NCBI GenBank assembly: GCA_963649615.1
Contig: CAVJIN010000003.1
Span: forward strand, 7,212-71,211
DNA from: UBA9732 sp963649615
GTDB taxonomy: Bacteria; Spirochaetota; Spirochaetia; Sphaerochaetales; Sphaerochaetaceae
Direction of reading: 5' to 3'
DNA length: 64,000 nt
Each line of letters opens with the position of its first letter. Within the stretch, counting starts at the first letter, position 1. The notes under the pieces are model-generated. The model was given only the letters and a program-made list of their open reading frames with translations, ran no database searches and was not told the DNA's origin. The position numbers and the translations under genes were made by a program. Positions 1-7,193 of the stretch are shown here, piece by piece.

Positions 1-664
1 TGTTGATGTAGTTGAAGATGTAATGGTTGGCTATGGTCTTGAAAATTTTATTCCTACAATTCCAAGGGACTTCACAGTTGGGCGTCTTACTCCTGCTGAG
101 GAACTTGGAAGAAAAGTCAAAGACATTATGATTGGAATGGGTTTCCAAGAAATGATGTACAATTATTTAGGCAGTAGACGTGAATATGTTGATAACATGC
201 ACATTTCTGGCGATAAAGTCATCATGATTGCCAATCCAATGTCTGAAAACTTTGAAGCTGTTAGGCCATCAATTATCCCTTCTCTTCTTGAAAGTGAAAG
301 CGTTTCAGGTCATGCAACATATCCACACAACATCTTTGAAGTTGGTAAGGTTGCCTTCCTTGAACCATCTGACAATAGCGGAACCGTTACCCGTAATAAT
401 CTTGGATTTATGTCTGCTGATGTAAGCGTTGGTTTTAATGAAGTTAACAGTTTCATTAATACCCTTATGTATTTCTTAAAAGTAGAGTATACTTTAAGAG
501 TTCCAGAGAATGATCCTAGATTTATTCCTGGTAGATGCGCTGAGATTATTGTGAAGGGAGAAAAGGTTGGAATCTTTGGCGAGGTGCATCCAGCTGTTCT
601 TGAAAGTTGGGGCTGTGGCATGCCTACTGTAGTCGCAGAGATTGACCTAGACTGTTTGCTTTGA
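1..664 (+). CDS. pheT: Phenylalanyl-tRNA synthetase beta subunit, C-terminal part (left end cut by window)
   Basis: The reading frame is open from the first full codon at base 2, so the start lies outside the window; 220 codons remain. PheT is the large subunit of the cytoplasmic PheST enzyme that charges tRNA-Phe. The segment begins at the end of the B5-like domain (DVVEDVMVGYG) and continues into the catalytically inactive synthetase-like core (EELGRKVKDIMIGMGFQEMM), ending with a typical HPAVLESWG...PTVVAEIDL tail. There is no C-terminal anticodon-binding (FDX-ACB) domain, which fits the short archaeal-type PheT known in spirochaetes and not the long bacterial form. Its TGA overlaps the TTG start of pdhA by three bases, suggesting translational coupling to an unrelated metabolic gene. 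Confidence 0.9.
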   Translation, partial: VDVVEDVMVGYGLENFIPTIPRDFTVGRLTPAEELGRKVKDIMIGMGFQEMMYNYLGSRREYVDNMHISGDKVIMIANPMSENFEAVRPSIIPSLLESESVSGHATYPHNIFEVGKVAFLEPSDNSGTVTRNNLGFMSADVSVGFNEVNSFINTLMYFLKVEYTLRVPENDPRFIPGRCAEIIVKGEKVGIFGEVHPAVLESWGCGMPTVVAEIDLDCLL

Positions 665-1689
665 TTAATAAAGATGTTGCATTAGAACTTTTTAAAAAAA
701 TGCTGAACTCTCGGTTTTTTGAAGAGAAAACCGAGCAACTATTCAAGGCCGGCTTGATTCATGGAACTACCCACTTGGCTAATGGTCAAGAAGCTTCTCA
801 AGCTGGCCTTTGTGTTGCCTTGGAGGATGGAGATTGGATTGTTCCAACTCACAGATGTCACGGCTTTACAATTTGTAGAGGAAGTGACCCCTTTGCCATG
901 TTTAGTGAGATGTTTGGCTCTATACATGGACTAGCAAAAGGCCTTGGTGGCAGCATGCACATGCCAGACAAACTTCATTGGAATCTTGGATCTTCTGCTG
1001 TTGTTGGATCTGGCGTTCCTCTTGCCACAGGTATAGCTTTCTCTGAGAAATTTAAAGCTGTTGGAAATGCAGGCTTTTGTGCTTCATCTTTTGGCAACCC
1101 TAAAGAATATCCTATTGTTCCTGCTAAGAATGTTGCTGTTGCTATCTTTGGAGATGGAGCTTCTAGCAGAGGTTCTGTTCATGAGTCCATGAATATAGCA
1201 TCAATTTGGAAGTTGCCAATTCTCTTTTACTGTGAAAACAACCACTATGGAATGTCTGCATCAAGTGACAAGATGATTAGCATTAACTCCATAGCTCAAC
1301 GCTCTGAAGCATACACAATACCAGGAAAAACAGTTGATGGTAATGATGTTGAGGTTGTCTATGAGGCCTCAAAAGAAGCTCTTTCTTATATTCGTTCAGG
1401 CAAAGGTCCTTATCTTCTAGAAGTCTTAACCTATAGAACAAAGGGACATTCTAAGAGTGATAGGCGTTTATATAGAACAGCTCAAGAAGAAGAACAATGG
1501 CTCAAAAGAGATCCTATCACGCTTTTTGAGCATAAACTTATAAAATTAGGCTATCTTTCTACTAACGAAATTACAGAGATAGAAGATCAATGTCATGCAT
1601 ACATTGAAAGAATGGCAAATTTAGCCTTAGATAAGAGTTCCGATAAACTAAGTGTTAAAGACGTGGAGGGTATGGTCTATGCAGAGTAA
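661..1689 (+). CDS. pdhA: Pyruvate (or acetoin) dehydrogenase E1 component, alpha subunit
   Basis: Thiamine-diphosphate E1 alpha subunit, which with PdhB decarboxylates a 2-oxoacid and passes the acyl group to a lipoyl E2. The active-site histidine region THRCHG is at residues 63-68 and the TPP/Mg motif starts GDGAS at 164 and ends ENN at 194. The length of 342 residues is usual. Start: TTG at 661, overlapping the pheT stop; the next in-frame ATG (700) would remove only 13 residues. The stretch between the GIAF helix and the GDG motif (about residues 131-155) is longer than in typical family members. No E2 or E3 gene follows, so partners must lie elsewhere. Pyruvate and acetoin E1 cannot be told apart from sequence alone. 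Confidence 0.85.
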   Translation: MINKDVALELFKKMLNSRFFEEKTEQLFKAGLIHGTTHLANGQEASQAGLCVALEDGDWIVPTHRCHGFTICRGSDPFAMFSEMFGSIHGLAKGLGGSMHMPDKLHWNLGSSAVVGSGVPLATGIAFSEKFKAVGNAGFCASSFGNPKEYPIVPAKNVAVAIFGDGASSRGSVHESMNIASIWKLPILFYCENNHYGMSASSDKMISINSIAQRSEAYTIPGKTVDGNDVEVVYEASKEALSYIRSGKGPYLLEVLTYRTKGHSKSDRRLYRTAQEEEQWLKRDPITLFEHKLIKLGYLSTNEITEIEDQCHAYIERMANLALDKSSDKLSVKDVEGMVYAE

Positions 1690-2650
1690 ACTAACATTCC
1701 GCGAAGCATTAAGACAAGCTCTTGCAGATGAAATGGCTTTAGATCCAAATGTCCTTCTTTTAGGAGAAGACGTTGGAGTTTATGGGGGCTGTTTTAAAGT
1801 CTCGGGAGATTTATACAAGAACTTTCCAAATCAAGTCATTGACACTCCAGTTTCAGAAGAAGGTTTCACAGGAATGGCTGTTGGGGCTGCTATGATGGGT
1901 CTTAGACCTGTTGTGGAAATCATGTACGCAGACTTCTTTACTCTAATCTTTGACCCAATTGTTAACCATGCTGCCAAAACCCATTTCATGAGCGGAGGGC
2001 AGTTCTGTTGCCCAATCACGGTTAGGCTTCCAGAAGGTAGCGGAACAGGTCATGGGGCTCAGCACACACAAAGTCCAGAGGCTCTTTTTCAAAACAGTGC
2101 TGGCTTAAAAATGGTAGCTCCTTCTTGTCCTTCAGATGCTTACTATCTTCTTAGAGCTGCAATAAGAGATAATAATCCAGTCTTGTTTTTTGAGCATAAG
2201 TTGCTTTATGGCATGGAAGGCTTTATTGAGAATGAACCTCTTCCAATTGGAAAAGCAAAGGTACTGAGACAAGGTAAAGATGTTACAATTATTTCTTACT
2301 CAAGGGCAGTTCAAACGGCATTAAAAACGGCTTCTTTGCTTTCTAAGGATGGAATTGAGGCCACGGTTGTTGATCTTTGTACCTTAAAGCCTCTTGATAA
2401 AAAAACTATTTTCTCCGAAATTCAAAAAACTGGCAAAGTTGCCTTAATTCAAGATCCCAATGCTTTTGGTGGGATAAGTTCACAGGTGTGTTCAGAGATT
2501 TGCTCTGACCCTGAAACTTTTAAATCTCTTAAGGCACCAATTGTTCATAAGGGTGGTAAATGCACCCCAGTTCCTTTCTCAAAGGATCTTGAGCTTTCAA
2601 TCATTCCAAATGCAGAAGATTGCGCTAAGGCTATAACTGAGTTGTTTTAA
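1679..2650 (+). CDS. pdhB: Pyruvate (or acetoin) dehydrogenase E1 component, beta subunit
   Basis: Beta subunit of the same E1 heterotetramer. The N-terminal LTFREALRQAL, the GEDVG motif at 29-33, the TPP-contacting glutamates in PVSEEGF (about 58-63) and the EGSGTGHGAQHTQSPE loop are all present, and the transketolase C-terminal domain follows (DVTIISYSRAV). I chose ATG 1679 because GGAGGG lies 8 bases upstream; a longer frame opens at 1652 without a ribosome site. The gene overlaps pdhA by 11 bases, so the two subunits are coupled. It ends 19 bases before the convergent alaX gene, and no clear terminator lies between. Confidence 0.88.
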   Translation: MQSKLTFREALRQALADEMALDPNVLLLGEDVGVYGGCFKVSGDLYKNFPNQVIDTPVSEEGFTGMAVGAAMMGLRPVVEIMYADFFTLIFDPIVNHAAKTHFMSGGQFCCPITVRLPEGSGTGHGAQHTQSPEALFQNSAGLKMVAPSCPSDAYYLLRAAIRDNNPVLFFEHKLLYGMEGFIENEPLPIGKAKVLRQGKDVTIISYSRAVQTALKTASLLSKDGIEATVVDLCTLKPLDKKTIFSEIQKTGKVALIQDPNAFGGISSQVCSEICSDPETFKSLKAPIVHKGGKCTPVPFSKDLELSIIPNAEDCAKAITELF

Positions 2651-2669
2651 AACTTGGCTCGCATAAAAC

Positions 2670-3872
2670 CTAGTCTCGAACAAAGCTCTCAAAAGAATTA
2701 AGAAATGTTTTAAGGGCTTCTTTATCTGTTGTATTCGCAGCCCCTTGATAAAGTGGTGCTTTTCCACCACCTTTTGCGCCAATTGTAGGGAAAAGTGTTT
2801 TTCTTAACTCATTAAAGTCTTTTTTCTCATATTTTCCTTTTAATGCAATCACCCAAAGGCTTCTATCTTTTTCTACTTTGACAACACACATTGCAAGGTT
2901 TTCATAATTATTAGAAGCATGTTGGAAACCTTGCAAGTCACAATTGTTATCAACAATAAATGCAACAATATCTTCTTTTAGATTTTTTTCAATTTGATAG
3001 CCTGAAACCATTTTATCTAGTTCTTTTTTTTCATGTGTCAGTTGATTTAGGCTGTTATTTAGGTTTTCAATCTTAGGTAAAAGATCTGATGGCGCGCAGG
3101 TTAACTTACTACAAAGTTCCTCTTGAAGTTTTAAACTTTTCATTGCATAAGAAAATGCCTCTTCTCCGCATTTAAAGTATAATCTTACATGACCTCTTAT
3201 GTTTTCATGCCCTATGCAATAGATAAGTCTTATTTCTGAAGTTTTTGCCACATGAACTCCACCACAAGCAATCCTATCAATATCTTGGATTTCCACAATG
3301 CGGACATCGCCTTCAACCTTAATTGATCTTCTTAACCCCAAGGCTTCTGCTTCTGTATGGCTCATTTCATGGTACAATATTGGATGGCTTTCCATGATTG
3401 CATTATTGGCAGCTTCAACTAAGCCTTCCACTACTGTTTCAGAAATATCCGCTTGGTTGGTTTCTATTGTCAAATATTCGTCCCCAAGGTGTACTGCTAC
3501 TGTTCCAATATCAAATTTGGTGAAAAGAATTCCAGATAGCATGTGTTGGGCTGTATGCATCACCATAAACTTGTATCTATGAGACCAATCCAATTTTAAA
3601 TTTAAGTACTCACCTACTTCTATTGGTTTTATTGGACACTCATCTTTATTAGGGTTTTCAACAATCAAAAGAGAATCTCCGTTTTCTGTTTTCTTTGTAT
3701 TTATGACTTTATAAGACCCTAAGGAACCTCTATCGCCGGGTTGTCCTCCGCATTCTGGGTAAAAGATTGTGCAATCTGTCAGTACTTCTGTGTGGTTTTC
3801 TTTCTTAAAAACTTCAACTACCGTGCACTTTACCTCTTTCTGATAGGTGTCTTTGTAATAGAGCTTGTCCAT
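2670..3872 (-). CDS. AlaX-type alanyl-tRNA editing hydrolase with DHHA1 domain
   Basis: Free-standing relative of the editing half of alanyl-tRNA synthetase, which hydrolyses mischarged Ser- or Gly-tRNA-Ala in the cytoplasm. Zinc ligands are visible as HTAQH (106-110) and CGGVH (203-207), preceded by the FYPECGGQPGDRG signature (38-49). A helical linker (about 250-290) leads into a DHHA1 domain with the glycine-rich GAKGGGK motif near residue 365. At 400 residues this is the long AlaX form. Start ATG 3872 has a weak AAGGA site about 9 bases upstream. It is convergent with pdhB and divergent from the following plus-strand gene. Confidence 0.88.
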   Translation of the reverse strand: MDKLYYKDTYQKEVKCTVVEVFKKENHTEVLTDCTIFYPECGGQPGDRGSLGSYKVINTKKTENGDSLLIVENPNKDECPIKPIEVGEYLNLKLDWSHRYKFMVMHTAQHMLSGILFTKFDIGTVAVHLGDEYLTIETNQADISETVVEGLVEAANNAIMESHPILYHEMSHTEAEALGLRRSIKVEGDVRIVEIQDIDRIACGGVHVAKTSEIRLIYCIGHENIRGHVRLYFKCGEEAFSYAMKSLKLQEELCSKLTCAPSDLLPKIENLNNSLNQLTHEKKELDKMVSGYQIEKNLKEDIVAFIVDNNCDLQGFQHASNNYENLAMCVVKVEKDRSLWVIALKGKYEKKDFNELRKTLFPTIGAKGGGKAPLYQGAANTTDKEALKTFLNSFESFVRD

Positions 3873-3976
3873 AACTATTTATCCTTGACTTTTATTCCTT
3901 GGATAGAAGATATCCTTATTATCAAATGTTGTCCATTGCGAGAAAAATCGGTATCTTCAGAGATAGAGGTAAAAAT

Positions 3977-4531
3977 ATGTCACGAATTAAATCAGCGTGG
4001 GAATTGGCGCTAGAAAAGACCAAAGATATAGAGATTGACGAGAGTAAGTATAGAGCTGGCGTGCTGGAAAAGGAAGGCATGGCCTTGGCTGGTAAGTATT
4101 TAAATGATGCCCAGATGTCGGACGAGGAGCTTGCAGGGAAGTATAATTCTTATTCGGGAGATGAACTGGCTATTGTTAAAAAAGGCATTGTTAATACAAT
4201 ATTCTCAAACTTGGGATTGCCAAGTGATGACATGTACGAGATGCGTTTTGAGCGAATTGTGGCCTTAGTTGTATTGATTGCAGACCAAAATAGTCAAGCC
4301 ATTTCATCTATCAGGCAAATTGGTGAGCTCTTTGCGCAGTACGTAAAGCACAGAGATGATTTTATTCAAAGAATGCAAGAACAGGTACAGCAAGCAATGC
4401 AAGAAAACCCTGAAGCCTTCAATTCTAAACAGTACACACAACTGATTCAGCAGAATCTCAAGAAACTCGAAGCGCAGTATCAAGGTGCTTTAGATAATGC
4501 TAAAGAAGGCCTGCGTTCACAACTTTCGTAA
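3977..4531 (+). CDS. Conserved hypothetical protein, treponeme type (DUF6657-like)
   Basis: A soluble, acidic, mainly helical protein of 184 residues with no signal peptide or membrane segment. The C-terminal third (from about residue 125) is rich in glutamine and likely forms a coiled coil (RMQEQVQQAMQENPEAF). The start ATG 3977 is preceded by AGAGGT; the frame opens earlier at 3899 but that extension has no ribosome site and a different composition. It resembles a hypothetical family I associate with treponemes, so it serves as a taxonomic clue, but I cannot assign a function. It lies directly upstream of the mgtE leader, with a separate promoter between them. Confidence 0.7.
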   Translation: MSRIKSAWELALEKTKDIEIDESKYRAGVLEKEGMALAGKYLNDAQMSDEELAGKYNSYSGDELAIVKKGIVNTIFSNLGLPSDDMYEMRFERIVALVVLIADQNSQAISSIRQIGELFAQYVKHRDDFIQRMQEQVQQAMQENPEAFNSKQYTQLIQQNLKKLEAQYQGALDNAKEGLRSQLS

Positions 4532-4552
4532 GTTCTTTTTCGTAAAGTTGTC

Positions 4553-4581
4553 TTGAAGTCAATTCGTTGATTCGATATACT
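4553..4581 (+). promoter_or_regulatory. Sigma-70 promoter of the mgtE leader transcript
   Basis: TTGAAG (4553-4558), a 17-base spacer, then TATACT (4576-4581). Transcription would begin near 4588, giving mgtE an unusually long leader of about 215 bases that contains a complete small reading frame. Confidence 0.65.
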
Positions 4582-4618
4582 CTTTTCTCAGGGTCTTGTG
4601 CCCCGTAATGTCTTCACA

Positions 4619-4800
4619 AAAAGGAGGAATTGTCATGGAAGCTGGTAGTAGTAGCTTATATGCAGATCCAGATCCCGTTCCGCTCGGTACAAACCTCCTT
4701 TTGGGTCCTATTTGTTGTTGAAAAACTCACGAGTATTGAACGCAATCATTCTGCATTGGCGACTCTTCCAACTCTGACTTTTCCTAAAGCCAGGGAGGTT
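4619..4800 (+). promoter_or_regulatory. Candidate bistable RNA switch in the mgtE 5' leader
   Basis: The element CCTCCTTTT at 4694-4702 pairs perfectly (9 bp) with AAAAGGAGG at 4619-4627, the leader-peptide ribosome site. The overlapping AACCTCCTT at 4692-4700 also pairs with AGGGAGGTT at 4792-4800, the mgtE ribosome site (9 bp with one G-U). The two helices exclude each other, so either the leader or mgtE can be open for initiation. No intrinsic terminator is visible between leader and mgtE, which favours translational or Rho-linked control. The pairing is read directly from sequence; the switching is inference. Confidence 0.5.
4635..4721 (+). CDS. MgtL-like Pro/Asp leader peptide upstream of mgtE
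   Basis: A 28-codon frame with a strong Shine-Dalgarno (AAAAGGAGG, 4619-4627) 7 bases before its ATG. The centre reads ADPDPVPLG (residues 10-18), followed by a hydrophobic LLLGPICC end. Alternating acidic residues and prolines are the hallmark of the enterobacterial MgtL leader (EPDPTP), on which ribosomes become unstable when magnesium is low. The position, between a good promoter and the start of a magnesium transporter gene, suggests the same job: a translational magnesium sensor. Codons 20-23 lie inside a CCTCCTTTT stretch (4694-4702) complementary to the leader's own ribosome site. Function is inferred from motif plus context; no enzyme-like domain is possible at this size. Confidence 0.7.
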   Translation: MEAGSSSLYADPDPVPLGTNLLLGPICC

Positions 4801-4804
4801 GCAT

Positions 4805-6181
4805 ATGGCTCAGCAAACTGCAACATTGGAAAGTACTCTTAAAACATTGGTGGAAAACAAGAAATATTCTTCAGTGAAAGATATTCTTATCACCATGAAT
4901 CCATCCGATATCGCAGCAATTTTTGATGATCTAACAGAAGAACAACTGCCTATTATGTTTAGGCTTCTTCCAAAGGCTCTTGCCGCCGATTCTTTTGTTG
5001 AGATGGATCCGGAAAATCAAGAACTCCTCATTAAAGGTTTCTCCGATACAGAACTTAAGCAAGTTCTAGATGAGATGTACGTTGATGATACGGTAGACAT
5101 TGTTGAAGAAATGCCTGCAAACGTTGTGAGCAGAATTCTCAAACAAGTCACCCCTGAAAAACGTCGCGACATCAACGAAATCTTGCGCTATCCAGAGAAT
5201 TCGGCCGGTTCAATAATGACAACCGAATACGTTTCTCTGCGTGCAAATATGACAATTAGCGAAGCCTTCAAGCGCATTAAAGAAACCGGTGTGGATAAAG
5301 AAACTATCTACACTTGCTATGTACTATCCTCTTTTAACCGCCTTCTAGGAACGGTCTCAGCCAAAAGTCTTATGCTTGCAAAGGACGACAGCGCCACTGT
5401 AGAAAGCGTTATGGAAACTAACCTTATTACTGTAACCACAAAGATGGACCAAGAAGAAGTAGCCAAAATGCTATCCAAGTATAACTTGCTTGCCCTTCCT
5501 GTTGTAGACAGCGATAATCGAATGGTTGGTATTGTAACATTTGACGATGCCATGGATGTTATGGTTCAAGAGGCAACGGAAGATATTACCATCATGTCAG
5601 GACAGACGCCTTACGAGAAAACGTATTTAAGAACTTCTCCATGGGAGCTTTTCAAACACAGAATTCCTTGGCTTATGATCCTCATGGTAAGTGCTACTTT
5701 CACAGGTTTGATTATCACAAACTTTGAAACAGCCCTGGCTGTCCACGTTGTCCTCACCGCTTTTATCCCTATGTTAATGGACACAGGTGGAAACTCTGGA
5801 TCGCAATCTTCTGTTACCGTCATTCGAGCCCTCTCGCTTGGAGAAGTTGAATTCAACGATATTTGGAAAGTAATTACGAAGGAACTTGCTACATCCTTTA
5901 TGTGTGGTCTTGCCCTAGCAGTTGCTTGTTTCGCAAAGATAATGCTTGTAGATGGACTTTTATTTGGAAATGAATCTGTATCAATTGTAGTAGCGCTTGT
6001 AGTTAGCCTCACAATGTGTGTAACCGTAATAATTGCCAAGCTAATTGGTTGTACATTACCTCTCTTTGCTAAAAAGATAGGCTTTGACCCAGCCGTCATG
6101 GCCAGTCCTTTTATCACAACCATTGTTGATGCTCTATCCCTACTAATCTACTTCTCAATTGCTACTGCAATACTGTTCTAG
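4805..6181 (+). CDS. mgtE: MgtE-family magnesium transporter
   Basis: Inner-membrane Mg2+ channel/transporter gated by cytoplasmic magnesium. In order: the helical N domain (about residues 1-125, with repeated LLPKALAADSFVEM-like segments), two CBS domains (about 130-260), a connecting helix, and five membrane segments (about 290-458). The pore signature PMLMDTGGNSGSQSS is present. The length of 458 residues is standard. Start ATG 4805 is preceded by GGGAGG (4793-4798); an upstream TTG at 4799 sits inside that site and is unlikely. Expression is probably controlled by the leader peptide and RNA switch upstream. It is convergent with the next gene. Confidence 0.95.
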   Translation: MAQQTATLESTLKTLVENKKYSSVKDILITMNPSDIAAIFDDLTEEQLPIMFRLLPKALAADSFVEMDPENQELLIKGFSDTELKQVLDEMYVDDTVDIVEEMPANVVSRILKQVTPEKRRDINEILRYPENSAGSIMTTEYVSLRANMTISEAFKRIKETGVDKETIYTCYVLSSFNRLLGTVSAKSLMLAKDDSATVESVMETNLITVTTKMDQEEVAKMLSKYNLLALPVVDSDNRMVGIVTFDDAMDVMVQEATEDITIMSGQTPYEKTYLRTSPWELFKHRIPWLMILMVSATFTGLIITNFETALAVHVVLTAFIPMLMDTGGNSGSQSSVTVIRALSLGEVEFNDIWKVITKELATSFMCGLALAVACFAKIMLVDGLLFGNESVSIVVALVVSLTMCVTVIIAKLIGCTLPLFAKKIGFDPAVMASPFITTIVDALSLLIYFSIATAILF

Positions 6182-6199
6182 TGAATATAAACCTCTGTA

Positions 6200-6904
6200 C
6201 TACTCAAAGAACTTGCGCCAGGTAAGACAGTCTTTGAATTCAAACTTGCTTTCTAAAAATTTTGAAACAAGGCCTATGAGAGATCCGTTGATTAAGGCGC
6301 ATATAACGGTACCAAATTTAATTCCCTCAAAGTGACCAAATCCAAAAAAGGAAAAAGAAAGGATTATACTCACTAAACAACTGGAACAGTCATAGACAGT
6401 CTTGAATTTATTTATGTTCATTCCAATCTTCTTAGAAACTTCTTTAACAAAGAGCTCATATACCTCAGGAGAAATGTAAGAATGAAAGAAAAGAGAAATT
6501 CCTATTGAACAAAGGAACATGCCAACCAAGTAAAGGACAATTCTAATACAAACAAAGCTAGCATCAAGAGGCCTAAGCACTAGCATGCATAAATCTAAAG
6601 TAAAACCATAGAGAACCGCAGTAACAAAAGAAAAGAAGTAAGACAGTTTAAATTTACGGAGTATAATTATCATTATAACCAAAAGAACGGCTTGCAAAGT
6701 GTATTCTGCCATACCAAAAGTAAAAAAGGAGTATATTGGAGAAAGCTTTAGATAGAGCAGATATGCCGGAGCTACCACCATAGAGACTCCAAAATTTGCC
6801 TTTTCCATACATGCCACTCCAAAGGCGACAAAAACCATGCCAATTAGATATGCAAGCTCATTTGAAAAAGTTGGTTTCTTTTTTTCTGAAGTAGGATTGT
6901 CCAT
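6200..6904 (-). CDS. Multi-pass membrane protein, YczE/DUF6198-like
   Basis: A 234-residue integral membrane protein with about five to six hydrophobic segments. The FGVACMEKANFGVSMVVAPA stretch after the first helix resembles the YitT/YczE/DUF6198 superfamily, whose transport or sensing role is unknown. A short basic/polar N-terminus (SEKKKPTFSNE) precedes the first helix. It stands alone on the minus strand between mgtE and tRNA-Cys, with about 130 bases to the tRNA. I see no motif for a specific substrate. Confidence 0.6.
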   Translation of the reverse strand: MDNPTSEKKKPTFSNELAYLIGMVFVAFGVACMEKANFGVSMVVAPAYLLYLKLSPIYSFFTFGMAEYTLQAVLLVIMIIILRKFKLSYFFSFVTAVLYGFTLDLCMLVLRPLDASFVCIRIVLYLVGMFLCSIGISLFFHSYISPEVYELFVKEVSKKIGMNINKFKTVYDCSSCLVSIILSFSFFGFGHFEGIKFGTVICALINGSLIGLVSKFLESKFEFKDCLTWRKFFE

Positions 6905-6965
6905 AATGCCTCCACGCTATCATGTGTGCTGCCGTACAAGCTCAAGTACGTGGTGCATCCATGCT

Positions 6966-6993
6966 AAACACAATAAATCAAACACAATAAATC
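6966..6993. repeat. Two tandem copies of a 14-bp AT-rich unit
   Basis: AAACACAATAAATC occurs twice head to tail, between the membrane protein start and the tRNA-Cys terminator. No function is evident; it may simply be slippage in an AT-rich spacer. Confidence 0.6.
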
Positions 6994-6999
6994 AAATCC

Positions 7000-7029
7000 A
7001 AAAAAAAGCCCTCCAAAAGGAAGGCTTTT
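7000..7029 (-). terminator. Intrinsic terminator after tRNA-Cys
   Basis: On the minus strand the sequence reads AAAAGCCTTCC, a TTTT loop, GGAGGGC, then eight T residues. It begins 4 bases after the tRNA 3' end and would end the tRNA transcript. Confidence 0.8.
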
Positions 7030-7032
7030 AAT

Positions 7033-7106
7033 AGGTGCCGACCGGATTTGAACCGGTGAACAACGGTTTTGCAGACCGCCCCCTTAGACCGCTTGGGTAC
7101 AGCACC
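7033..7106 (-). tRNA. tRNA-Cys (anticodon GCA)
   Basis: A complete 74-base cloverleaf: a 7-bp acceptor stem (GGTGCTG with CGGCACC, one G-U), anticodon loop CTGCAAA with anticodon GCA, the T-loop GGTTCAAATCC, and discriminator base U as expected for cysteine. CCA is not encoded and must be added after transcription. The gene is followed directly by an intrinsic terminator. Confidence 0.95.
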
Positions 7107-7193
7107 AATTTGCTCTACTACAATAACAGAAAAGAAAATGTGTTGCAATAGGCGCAAAAAATAGGCATCAAAAATCTCTCATTCTTCACCTTC

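Noticed and set aside
4588..4804. Possible M-box magnesium riboswitch before mgtE
   Set aside because: I could not find the conserved M-box core sequences; the leader is better explained by the small reading frame and the ribosome-site pairings.
5611..6123. 170-codon minus-strand frame opposite mgtE
   Set aside because: Mirror of the membrane domain of MgtE, with no ribosome site or family motif.
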